Shown in pieces: positions 20,945 to 28,838 of a DNA stretch of 64,000 bases. The stretch lies in assembly GCF_003268655.1 (NCBI RefSeq), contig NZ_CP029642.1, positions 3,472,001 through 3,536,000 of the forward strand. The letters are read 5' to 3'. A program made the position numbers and the translations under genes. The stretch comes from Arthrobacter dokdonellae. GTDB lineage: Bacteria; Actinomycetota; Actinomycetes; Actinomycetales; Micrococcaceae. Numbering within the stretch: the stretch's first letter is position 1; each line of letters starts with the position of its first letter. Below the pieces are notes generated by a model. The model did no database searches. It was not told where the DNA came from and saw only the letters and a program-made list of their open reading frames with translations.

Positions 20945-22075
20945 ATGCAGTTCGGAATATTCAGTGTTGGCGACATCACCATGGACCCCACCACGGGCCG
21001 CACCCCCACCGAGCATGAACGGCTCAAGGCAATCACCACCATCGCCAAGCACGCCGAGGACGTCGGCATGGACGTGTTTGCCACGGGCGAGCACCACAAC
21101 CCGCCGTTCTACCCGAGTTCGCCCACCACCATCCTGGGCTACATCGCGGCACAGACGGAAAACATCATCCTCTGCACGAGCACGACGCTGATCACCACCA
21201 ACGACCCCGTAAAAATCGCCGAGGACTTCGCCACCCTGCAGCACCTGGCCGAAGGCCGTACGGACATCGTCCTGGGCCGGGGGAACATGGGCGCCGTCTA
21301 CCCCTGGTTCGGGAAGAACAACCAGGATTCCGTGGAGCTGACCGTGGAGAACTACGCCCTGCTGCGCCGCCTCTGGGACGAGGACGTGGTGAACTGGGAA
21401 GGCAAGTTCCGCACTCCGCTGCGCGGCTTCACCGCCACACCCCGCCCGCTCGACGGCGTGGCCCCCTTCGTGTGGCACGGCGCCATCCGCACGCCCCAGG
21501 TCGCCGAGATCGCGGCCTACTACGGCGACGGGTTCTTTGCCAACAACATCTTCTGGCCCAAGGAACACTACATCCAGCTGATCAACCTGTACCGCCAACG
21601 CTACGCCCACTACGGCCACGGCACCCCGGAGCAGGCCATCGTGGGCCTGGGCGGGCAGTTCTTCATCCGGAAGAACTCGCAGGACGCCGTCAACGAATTC
21701 CGCCCGTACTTCGACAACGCCCCGGTCTACGGCCACGGCCCGTCCATGGAGGACTTCACCGCCCAGACCCCGTTGACGGTGGGCAGCCCCGCGGAAATGA
21801 TCGAAAAGACCCTGGCCTTCCGCGACTATTTCGGCGACTACCAGCGCCAGCTGTTCCTCGTGGACCATGCCGGGCTGCCGCTGAAGACCGTGCTGGAGCA
21901 GCTGGACCTGTTCGGCTCGGACGTGCTGCCCACGCTGCGCAAGGAGTTTGCGGCCAACCGCCCGTCCACCATTCCGGATGCCCCCACCTTTGCCGCGCGC
22001 AAGGCGGCCAAGGAAGCCAAGGCGGCGGCCGGCGTCGCACAGACCGCCGACATGACCGGCGGGACTGGCGCATGA
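20945..22075 (+). CDS. LLM-class (luciferase-like) flavin-dependent oxidoreductase
   Basis: 376-residue TIM-barrel monooxygenase-like protein using FMN or F420. Characteristic stretches are MQFGIFSVGD at the start, FATGEHHNPPFYPSSP, and LAEGRTDIVLGRGN followed by the FGKNNQDSVELTVENYALLRRLW helix region. The substrate is not predictable. Start ATG 20945 follows GGAGGA at 7 nt; an upstream in-frame reading would include the promoter and is rejected. The last codons overlap marR in an ATGA, so the two are translationally coupled. Confidence 0.9.
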   Translation: MQFGIFSVGDITMDPTTGRTPTEHERLKAITTIAKHAEDVGMDVFATGEHHNPPFYPSSPTTILGYIAAQTENIILCTSTTLITTNDPVKIAEDFATLQHLAEGRTDIVLGRGNMGAVYPWFGKNNQDSVELTVENYALLRRLWDEDVVNWEGKFRTPLRGFTATPRPLDGVAPFVWHGAIRTPQVAEIAAYYGDGFFANNIFWPKEHYIQLINLYRQRYAHYGHGTPEQAIVGLGGQFFIRKNSQDAVNEFRPYFDNAPVYGHGPSMEDFTAQTPLTVGSPAEMIEKTLAFRDYFGDYQRQLFLVDHAGLPLKTVLEQLDLFGSDVLPTLRKEFAANRPSTIPDAPTFAARKAAKEAKAAAGVAQTADMTGGTGA

Positions 22076-22629
22076 TGCCCGCCGCGGCACACCGCCGCCT
22101 GGCCACGGAAGCCTGGGAATCACTGCTGCGTTCGCAGGTGGCCGTGATGCGCGAACTCCACAAGGAGCCCATTTTCAAGAAGGTCGGCAGCCGGGAGTAC
22201 GACGTCCTGTTCAACCTGTCGCGCTGCCCCACCGGCTGGCTGCGCCTGAACGAGCTCAACGACAACGTCCTGCTGACCCAGCCGAGCATCTCTCGCCTGG
22301 TGGAGCGGCTGGAGGCGCGCGGCCTGGTGCAACGCCGGACACCCGACGACGACCGGCGGGGCGTGTTGATCGGGCTCACCGAGGCGGGCGTGGCCCTGCA
22401 GAAAGAAGTAGGCCGGGCGCATGTGCAGAACATCATGCAGGTCATGGACGAGGGGCTGAACGAGGCCGAGATGCAGACGCTGCTGGAGCTGACGGGCAAG
22501 TTGCGGACCGCCGTGGCGGCCCGGAGCGGCCGCCCGATGCACGCGCCGGCGCCCGGCAACGTGGCACCGGGCAACGCCGCACCCGGCAACGTGGCGCCCG
22601 GCAGCGGAACGGTCAGCCCAGCGCCCTGA
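22072..22629 (+). CDS. MarR-family transcriptional regulator
   Basis: 185 residues. The winged helix spans about 45-120: LNELNDNVLLTQPSISRLVERLE is the helix-turn-helix, and TPDDDRRGVLIGLTEAG is the wing and following helix. Such proteins bind palindromes and are usually released by small phenolic or oxidised ligands. ATG 22072 overlaps the LLM stop (ATGA). The last ~30 residues are a repetitive Pro/Gly/Asn tail (GNVAPGNAAPGNVAPG) not found in typical MarR proteins. It overlaps the convergent lipoprotein gene by 17 bp. It probably controls its own operon and perhaps the divergent MFS gene. Confidence 0.92.
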   Translation: MMPAAAHRRLATEAWESLLRSQVAVMRELHKEPIFKKVGSREYDVLFNLSRCPTGWLRLNELNDNVLLTQPSISRLVERLEARGLVQRRTPDDDRRGVLIGLTEAGVALQKEVGRAHVQNIMQVMDEGLNEAEMQTLLELTGKLRTAVAARSGRPMHAPAPGNVAPGNAAPGNVAPGSGTVSPAP

Positions 22630-23413
22630 GCGAAGTGACCATATGCTGGATGTTCAGGTAGCCGCTGGTCCGCATGTAGGCCTGCGCGTCGGCGATGGTG
22701 GCAAAGGCACGCAGCCCCGCCGACCCGTCCAGTGCGCTGGTGAACTGTAGGACGTCGCCAAACATGTAGATGCCCAGCTTGTCCGACTGGACCGTGTTGT
22801 AGACCAGGCACGCCTTGCCGTCCGCGCCGGCCGCCTGGTCGGTGATGCCGTACGAGGCGTAGAACTGCGTGCCGCCTTGGATCACGCGGTAGACGAAGCG
22901 CGGGGCCACGGCGGCCGCGCTCTTGTTGTTCGATGGGATCTGCAGCGGGATGCTGGCGAGGACGGTGTACGGGCGCGCCGTCTTGGGCCGGCAGGCCCCG
23001 CCGAGCCCCGAGATGTGCGTTTGCAGGGTGGCCACGACGTCGCCGGAGGTGTCACGCACGTCCACGCGCAGGCTTTTGCCGGCCTTGCCCGGGACCAGCT
23101 GCGTGATCCAGTCCGCGGGCAGTTCGAAGCTGATATTCCGGTCCGGGTCCGTGTACGTCTTCCACTGTGCCGCGGTGGGCTCGGCGGTGGGGCCCGCCGA
23201 TGCCGTGCCTGTGGCGCCTGCCGTTCCCATGGACGACGGCGCCGGGCCGGCCTGGGTGGTGCTCACCTGGGCGGTTCCGGACTGGGCGGAGGGGGAGGCC
23301 GGGCTGATCGAAACCCCGCAGGCCGTCAGGGACAGTGCCGCGACGGCTGCCGCGGTGGCCACCAGTGCTGTCTTGCGAACGACCGGGCGGCCGGTTCTGC
23401 GCGGTGCGTGCAT
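22613..23413 (-). CDS. Hypothetical secreted lipoprotein
   Basis: 266 residues. A basic N-terminus (RRTGRPVVRKT), a hydrophobic helix and the lipobox SLTAC with Cys32 predict a membrane-anchored lipoprotein. A low-complexity Ser/Ala/Pro/Thr linker (33-90) leads to a soluble domain of about 170 residues that starts WKTYTDPDRNISFELPADW, a stretch seen in actinobacterial cell-surface proteins. Function unknown. Start ATG 23413 has AAGGAG six bases upstream. It is convergent with, and overlaps, the end of marR. Confidence 0.82.
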   Translation of the reverse strand: MHAPRRTGRPVVRKTALVATAAAVAALSLTACGVSISPASPSAQSGTAQVSTTQAGPAPSSMGTAGATGTASAGPTAEPTAAQWKTYTDPDRNISFELPADWITQLVPGKAGKSLRVDVRDTSGDVVATLQTHISGLGGACRPKTARPYTVLASIPLQIPSNNKSAAAVAPRFVYRVIQGGTQFYASYGITDQAAGADGKACLVYNTVQSDKLGIYMFGDVLQFTSALDGSAGLRAFATIADAQAYMRTSGYLNIQHMVTSLRALG

Positions 23414-23448
23414 GGCGACTCCTTGGGTCGAATCTCGACAATCACACC

Positions 23449-25089
23449 CTACCCGAGCCCCTGCAGCAGCTCGCGATAAAACACCACGCCCGCGCCCAGT
23501 GCGGATATGCGGACCTTCTCGTTGACGGCGTGGATGCTGGCACGATCCTCCGCGTCCATGAGCAGGGGCGAGAACCGGTACACGGCGGGGCAGGTGCCGG
23601 TGAAGTGGCGCGAATCGGTGGCGCCGGTCTGTACGTAGGGGGTCACCACCGCGCCGGGATGGGAAACACCCACGCACCGCGAGAGCAGGTCAAACTGCTC
23701 GTTGTCGAACGCTGAAATCGGCGACGGCCCGTGTGCTTCGAGCACGCGCAGCTCGATGGACCGGTCGTCTATGATGCGCCGCACCCGGCGCAGCGTTCCC
23801 TCCACGTCCTCGCCGACGGCGATGCGGATGTTGGCATTGGCGCGCGCTGTGGAGGCCAGGACGTTGGCACCCTTGCTGCCCTCGAGTTCGGTGACGGCCA
23901 CGGTGGTGCGGATCATGGCCCGGGTTTCATCTCCCAGCAGGTCAAACAAGCGCGTCAGCAGCCCCCTGAAGGCCCACATGTTGGACGTCACCAGGCGCAG
24001 GCCGAAACCGCTGCGCTCCCCGATGCGGCGCAGCATTTCCACGACCGGACCCGGCATCGATTGCGGAAAGGGCTGCGCCTCCAGCGCCATGATGGCCCTC
24101 GCGAGCCGTGCCGTGGCCCCCATTTTGGGCGGCGTCGACGCGTGGCCGCCGGGACTGCGGGTCAGCAGTTCAAGGTTCAGGATCCCCTTCTCGGCCACGC
24201 CAATGACGGCCGCCGGCGGGCGCAGGCCGGGGAAGGCGTTTTCGGCCACGGCGCCGCCCTCGTCCAGGACCATCCATGGCTCCACGCCCCGTTCGTGGAG
24301 CAGGGCGGCCGCCGCCGCAGCGCTGTCCCCGGCCGTCTCCTCGTTGTTGCCAAAGGAGAGGTAGATGTCTTGGGCAGGCGTCCATCCCCTGTCCAGCAGG
24401 AATTCCACGGCGCCCAGCATGACGACGACCGCGCCCTTGTCATCCAGCGTTCCCCTCCCCCATACGTACCCGCCTTCCTGGCGGCCGGAGAAGCCCGGCC
24501 ACGTCCAATTGTCACGCGGGTCCACGGGCACCACGTCGTAGTGCGCCATCAGCACCACCGGCCGGGCTGCGGCATCGGGCGCGGTGCCCTGCCACTTGAA
24601 CAGGAGTGCGTGTCCATTGACAAACTCACGTTCCAGGGCTTCGTGGACCGCGGGATACAACCGTTCCAGCGCCGCAATGAATCCGGTGAATTCCTCGAGC
24701 TCAATTTCATCGCGCCGCGGCGAAAAGACAGTGCGGAAGCGGACCAGCTCGGTGAGGCGGTCGGCGGCCGGCTGGGCGAATTCGGCGCCGGTAGGTGCCG
24801 GGCGGGTGGCGGAGTCTCGGCCCCCGGACGGGGCTTGAGCCGCCGCCTGGCCGGCCGGCGCGGGGCACACCGCATGGCCCGGCGCTCCGACCGGCGCGTG
24901 GCCCGGCGCTCCTTCCGGCGCGTGGCCCGGCGCTCGGCCCGCCGGGTCCCCGTCCCCACGTGCCTGTCCCGCGCCGTCGGCCCCGGCGCGGAGGGCGCGT
25001 GCGCCCATGACGGCGGCCGTACCAGCGGCGCCCGCCGCCAGCGCGGCCGCCACGGCACGGTTGAGGAACTTTGCGCTCGCGCGTTTCAT
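23449..25089 (-). CDS. M20-family metallopeptidase (carboxypeptidase S-like)
   Basis: Zinc-dependent peptidase or amidohydrolase, 546 residues. A basic start and hydrophobic helix (about 12-33) suggest export or anchoring. An unusual Ala/Pro/Gly/His linker (about 45-100) contains an eight-residue repeat based on GAPGHAPV. The catalytic domain begins near 105. Metal-site motifs are VLMAHYDVVPV, GRGTLDDKG, NNEETAGD with the catalytic Glu pair, and a late HFTGTCPAVYRF. The dimerisation domain lies between. ATG 25089 is chosen; a TTG two codons earlier is possible. Closest to the CPS1-type M20 group; the substrate is unknown. Confidence 0.9.
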   Translation of the reverse strand: MKRASAKFLNRAVAAALAAGAAGTAAVMGARALRAGADGAGQARGDGDPAGRAPGHAPEGAPGHAPVGAPGHAVCPAPAGQAAAQAPSGGRDSATRPAPTGAEFAQPAADRLTELVRFRTVFSPRRDEIELEEFTGFIAALERLYPAVHEALEREFVNGHALLFKWQGTAPDAAARPVVLMAHYDVVPVDPRDNWTWPGFSGRQEGGYVWGRGTLDDKGAVVVMLGAVEFLLDRGWTPAQDIYLSFGNNEETAGDSAAAAAALLHERGVEPWMVLDEGGAVAENAFPGLRPPAAVIGVAEKGILNLELLTRSPGGHASTPPKMGATARLARAIMALEAQPFPQSMPGPVVEMLRRIGERSGFGLRLVTSNMWAFRGLLTRLFDLLGDETRAMIRTTVAVTELEGSKGANVLASTARANANIRIAVGEDVEGTLRRVRRIIDDRSIELRVLEAHGPSPISAFDNEQFDLLSRCVGVSHPGAVVTPYVQTGATDSRHFTGTCPAVYRFSPLLMDAEDRASIHAVNEKVRISALGAGVVFYRELLQGLG

Positions 25090-25174
25090 GGCCAAAGTCT
25101 AGGCCACTGCCTCCGGCTCTGGCACGGGCGGGACCGGACCCCCGCCCCGCCCACTTCGGAGGTAGGATGTCCTC

Positions 25175-26008
25175 ATGACAGCTGCCCCATACCGCCTTGC
25201 CCGTGTCCGTCCGCTCGACTCCGTTGCCGGACCGCTGCCGGAGCAGTTTTTTGTCCGCAACGACGCGGCGGACTTCGCCAGCCCGGCGGGCGCCGTGTGG
25301 ACCGTCGTCGACTCCCCGTTCCCCACCTCCCCCGCCAATCAAAACAGCGCCGCGCGCGCCGGCTGGAGCCCGGGCGCGACGGTCAACGAGGACCTGTTCA
25401 CGTTTCTGGCACCGTGCGCTCCCGCCAACGTCTTCGGCATGGCCCACAACACCGGCGCGCCAGGCCGGGCGCTGCCACCCCAGGCGTTCCACAAGGCCGC
25501 CAGCTCCGTAGTGGGGCCAGGCGACGCCATCAAGCTCAGCCGCGGCGCGGGGTACGTGGACCCTGAAGCCGAGCTGACCGTCGTCGTCGGGAAGCCGGCC
25601 AGGAACCTGACACTGGAGACCGCACGCGACGCCGTCCTGGGCTTCACCATCGGCAACGACGTCTCGGACCGCGACGCCCAAAAGAGCGACGAACTGTGGC
25701 TCAGTGCCAAAAGCCCCGACACGTTCACGCCGCTTGGCCCCTGGATTGTGGCGGGCCTGAAGGACCGCGGCGCTCCCATCAGCATTGTGCACAACGGCAC
25801 CGAGCTGTCCCCCGCCTCAAGCGACGACCTCGGCTGGGGCGTGGACGAGATCCTCGTCTACCTCAGCAGCTTCATGACGCTGCAGCCCGGGGACGTCATC
25901 CTGACCGGCGCTCCCGGCGAATGCCGCAGGATCAACCCAGGGGATACGGTGGCGTGCCGGATTGGCGGCATTGGTGAACTGGCAAACCCCGTCGAAGAGG
26001 GCGAGTAG
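25175..26008 (+). CDS. Fumarylacetoacetate hydrolase-family protein
   Basis: 277 residues. The FAH fold covers about 75-270: FGMAHNTG replaces the usual substrate-loop start, and DPEAELTVVVGKPARNL supplies the E-x-E type metal ligands. GFTIGNDVSDRDAQKSDELWL and the later GDVILTGAPGECRRINPGD are family blocks. Members cleave or decarboxylate 2-oxo-3-enoic or acylpyruvate compounds in aromatic catabolism. No catabolic genes surround it, so the substrate is open. Start ATG 25175 follows GGAGGTAGGA. Confidence 0.88.
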   Translation: MTAAPYRLARVRPLDSVAGPLPEQFFVRNDAADFASPAGAVWTVVDSPFPTSPANQNSAARAGWSPGATVNEDLFTFLAPCAPANVFGMAHNTGAPGRALPPQAFHKAASSVVGPGDAIKLSRGAGYVDPEAELTVVVGKPARNLTLETARDAVLGFTIGNDVSDRDAQKSDELWLSAKSPDTFTPLGPWIVAGLKDRGAPISIVHNGTELSPASSDDLGWGVDEILVYLSSFMTLQPGDVILTGAPGECRRINPGDTVACRIGGIGELANPVEEGE

Positions 26009-26083
26009 CGACCGCTCACTCACAGAAAACACACAACCAACGTTTTGGCTGGCCACAACTGCGGGTGGCAGTATTGGTTACCG

Positions 26084-26605
26084 ATGGCAACTACAACTCC
26101 GGCTGAACCTGCGGCCCTTGAACCAGTGCCCGCCACAGCGAACGGCGGGACAATGCGCGCGGCCTTGTCGCGCTTCTGGCAGCGCCATCCCCTTTTGTAC
26201 TCGCAGCTGCGGGGCTTTGGCGTGGTGGCGGTCATTTGCACCGCGGTCTCCATGCTGATCTTCGCCGCGCTGCGCCACCCCATGGGGACACAGTGGGCCA
26301 ACGCCATTTCGCTGGTCCTGTGTTCGGTGCTCAACACGGAGCTGAACCGCCGCATCAGCTTTGGCGTGCACGGTATGCACCTGTGGTGGCGCGACCAGCG
26401 TCGCGGCCTGTGGGTCATGCTGCTGGCACTGGCCATGACCAGCGGCAGCCTGTGGCTGCTCCACGAGGTATCCCCGAAGGCGTCCATCGTCTCCGAGCTC
26501 GTTGTCATCACGCTGGGCAACGTGGCCTCGGCCGTGATGCGCTTCGTGCTGCTGCGCTATTGGATCTTCCGCAGGCTGCGCAGGCCGGTGCCGGCGCCCG
26601 CATAG
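26084..26605 (+). CDS. GtrA-family membrane protein
   Basis: 173 residues with four transmembrane helices (about 50-70, 80-100, 112-132 and 142-162). The first follows FWQRHPLLYSQLRGFGVVAV, and the loop NTELNRRISFG matches the GtrA signature (N-x-x-N/R-R-x-x-x-F). GtrA proteins flip polyprenyl-linked sugars or support cell-wall glycosylation. The ~30-residue N-terminus is Ala/Thr/Pro-rich. It converges on and overlaps nifS by 49 bp. Confidence 0.88.
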   Translation: MATTTPAEPAALEPVPATANGGTMRAALSRFWQRHPLLYSQLRGFGVVAVICTAVSMLIFAALRHPMGTQWANAISLVLCSVLNTELNRRISFGVHGMHLWWRDQRRGLWVMLLALAMTSGSLWLLHEVSPKASIVSELVVITLGNVASAVMRFVLLRYWIFRRLRRPVPAPA

Positions 26606-27822
26606 TTTCCCAGGCGTTCGACGGCGGCCACCAGTTCATCGGCCGCCGTGTCCAGCTGCCCGGAGGTGACGACGGCGCCGAAACTGAAGCGCAGCGCCGT
26701 CTGGGCCACTTCGCGTTCCACGCCCATGGCCGTCAGCACCTCGGAGGGCTCGTCCGAGCCCGCCGCGCACGCCGAGCCCGAGGAACAGATGACCGAGTGC
26801 CGTTCGAGCTCCAGCAGCACGGATTCCCCGCTGGTCCCCGGGAAGCAGAACGACGCCACGGAAGGCAGCCGCCGCGTGCGGTGCCCCGTCAACCGTGCCG
26901 ACGGGACCCTCTCCAGGACCTGGTCGATGAAGCGGTCCCGCAAGGCCGCCACCTGTTCGACGGCGGCCTCCCGGCCTGCCTCCGAGAGCCGCAGCGCCGT
27001 GCCCAGCGCCACGGCAAACGCCACATTTTCCGTGCCCGAGCGGGTGCCGCGCTCCTGCCCGCCGCCGTGGACCAGCGGCTCGCACGGCACGCCGCCGCGC
27101 AGGAACAGCAGGCCTACGCCCTTCGGCGCGCCAATCTTGTGCCCGGAGAGGCTCAGCGCGTCCACGCCGAGTCCCTGCACGTCCAAGTTGAGCCAGCCGG
27201 CCGCCTGCACGGCGTCCGTATGAAAGGGCACGCCAAGGTCCCGGGCCTCGGCAGCCAGGGTCCGGATGTCCTGCACCGTGCCCACCTCGTTGTTGGCGTA
27301 CAGGACGGAGGCCACCGCGACGTCGTGGCCCGGCACCCAGCCGGCGGCCGCGGCGCCAACCCGGGGTCCGGCGTCGTGCGCGTCCTGACGGAAGGCGCCG
27401 CCTGCCAGCACTCGCGCAAACTCCGCCGGATCCACCACGGCGTCGGGCCCCACGGGCACCACGTCCACCGTGAAGCCGTGGACGCGCCGGAGGTAGTCGG
27501 CGGACTCGGCGACGGCGGGATGCTCCACGGCGCTGATGACCACCCGGTTGCGGCGGGGGTCGGCGGCACGGCGGGCCAGCGCAATGCCCTTCAGCGCCAA
27601 GTTGTCCGCCTCGGTGCCGCCGGAGGTGAACGTGAGCTCCTCCGCGTGGCAGCCGAGTGCGGCGGCCGCCTGCTCCCGGGCGACCGCCAGGGCGTTAGTC
27701 GCGGTGCCGCCCAGCTCGTGGTGGCTGGACGGGTTGCCGAACTGGTTGGTCAAAAACGGGAACATGGCCTCGATCACCTCGCGGCGGACCGGGGTGGTGG
27801 CGGCGGCGTCCAGGAAGATCAT
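26557..27822 (-). CDS. nifS: Cysteine desulfurase (NifS/IscS-like), nad operon
   Basis: PLP enzyme that removes sulfur from cysteine as a persulfide, 421 residues. The PLP lysine is in LSLSGHKIGAPKGVG and the mobile-loop catalytic cysteine in SSGSACAAGS. The N-terminal MIFLDAAATTPVR and HTDAVQAAGW are family marks. It begins two bases after the nadC stop as the last gene of nrtR-nadA-nadB-nadC-nifS. In several bacteria such a desulfurase next to nadA helps build the NadA [4Fe-4S] cluster. That role is inferred here from position. General IscS or SufS function cannot be excluded. Confidence 0.9.
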   Translation of the reverse strand: MIFLDAAATTPVRREVIEAMFPFLTNQFGNPSSHHELGGTATNALAVAREQAAAALGCHAEELTFTSGGTEADNLALKGIALARRAADPRRNRVVISAVEHPAVAESADYLRRVHGFTVDVVPVGPDAVVDPAEFARVLAGGAFRQDAHDAGPRVGAAAAGWVPGHDVAVASVLYANNEVGTVQDIRTLAAEARDLGVPFHTDAVQAAGWLNLDVQGLGVDALSLSGHKIGAPKGVGLLFLRGGVPCEPLVHGGGQERGTRSGTENVAFAVALGTALRLSEAGREAAVEQVAALRDRFIDQVLERVPSARLTGHRTRRLPSVASFCFPGTSGESVLLELERHSVICSSGSACAAGSDEPSEVLTAMGVEREVAQTALRFSFGAVVTSGQLDTAADELVAAVERLGNYAGAGTGLRSLRKIQ

Positions 27823-27824
27823 GG

Positions 27825-28838
27825 TCAGGCCTCAATGGCGATGTCCAGGCCCAGGTCCAGCGCACGCACGCTGTGGGTCAGCGCACCGACGGAGATGATG
27901 TCCACCCCCGTGAGGGCAATGCCTGCGATGGTGGCCAGGTTGACGTTGCCGCTGGCTTCGACCAGGGCTCGGCCGTTGACCAGCGCCACCCCCTCGACGA
28001 GTTCTTCGTTGGTGAAGTTGTCCAGCATGATGGTGTCCACGCCCGCCGCGAGCACGGGTTCGATCTGCCCGATGTGATCCACCTCGACCTCGAAGTGGAC
28101 GGTGTGCGGGAGCTGGGCGCGGACCCCTGCGAGCGCGGCTGTCAGCTTGGCGGGGTCTCCGCCGGTGAGCACGGCCAGGTGGTTGTCCTTGGCCAGCACG
28201 GCATCCGAGAGCGAAAAGCGGTGGTTGTGCCCGCCGCCGCAGCGCACCGCGTAGCGTTCCAGGGCGCGCAGGCCCGGGGTGGTCTTGCGGGTGTCCGTGA
28301 CGCGGGCCGCGGTGCCCTCGATGAGCCTTGCGTACTCGGCGGTCTGGGTGGCGATCGCGCTCATGCGCTGCGTGAGATTCAGCGCCACGCGCTCGGCGGT
28401 CAGCACGCTGCGCGCCAGGCCCGTGACGCCCATGATCCGTTCCCCTGCGGCAAAGGGCTGGCCGTCGGCGACGAACTGCTCCACCTCGGCGGCCTGGTCC
28501 TGCATCTTCATGGCGGCGGTGAAGACGTCCCCGCCGGAAAAGATTCCCGGTTCCCGGGCCACGAGCCAGGCTGTGGCCTTCGCCCGTGCGGGCAGCAGCG
28601 TGGCCGAGGTGATGTCGCCGTACGGTGCGTCCTCCACAAATGCTGCCCGCAGGATGTTGTCAACAATCGCGGCGGGGAGGGTTGGCAGCGGGGCCGCCAT
28701 GGCGTGGACTGGGGGCAGTTGGACGGCGGGGGATTCGGCGCTGTTTTGGGTGGCGGTGTTTTGGGTGGCGCTGTTTTGGCTGGCGCTGTTTTGGGTGGCG
28801 CTGTTTTGGCTGGCGCTGGCAAGTTCGACGGCGTTCAT
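27825..28838 (-). CDS. nadC: Nicotinate-nucleotide pyrophosphorylase (quinolinate phosphoribosyltransferase)
   Basis: Converts quinolinate and PRPP to nicotinate mononucleotide, the last de novo step of the NAD pathway encoded here. It has 337 residues, about 45 more than usual. The core begins near residue 52. Active-site blocks are TRKTTPGLRALERYAV, CGGGHNHRFSLSD and AKDNH. The extra N-terminus is a five-residue repeat of the type QNSAT/QNSAS encoded by five 15-bp DNA repeats. The ATG forms an ATGA overlap with the nadB stop, which supports this start and means the repeats are translated. Confidence 0.95.
   Translation of the reverse strand: MNAVELASASQNSATQNSASQNSATQNTATQNSAESPAVQLPPVHAMAAPLPTLPAAIVDNILRAAFVEDAPYGDITSATLLPARAKATAWLVAREPGIFSGGDVFTAAMKMQDQAAEVEQFVADGQPFAAGERIMGVTGLARSVLTAERVALNLTQRMSAIATQTAEYARLIEGTAARVTDTRKTTPGLRALERYAVRCGGGHNHRFSLSDAVLAKDNHLAVLTGGDPAKLTAALAGVRAQLPHTVHFEVEVDHIGQIEPVLAAGVDTIMLDNFTNEELVEGVALVNGRALVEASGNVNLATIAGIALTGVDIISVGALTHSVRALDLGLDIAIEA
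28741..28815. repeat. Five 15-bp tandem repeats in the nadC 5' end
   Basis: Unit (C/G)TGTTTTGG(G/C)TGGCG, five contiguous copies at 28741, 28756, 28771, 28786 and 28801. The period keeps the reading frame and gives pentapeptide repeats at the start of NadC. The sequence is a candidate slippage site. Confidence 0.95.

Noticed and set aside
27825..28838. Starting nadC at an internal ATG (MAAPLPTLPAA) after the pentapeptide repeats
   Set aside because: The upstream ATG overlaps the nadB stop as ATGA, matching the nadA-nadB junction, so coupling favours the longer form.
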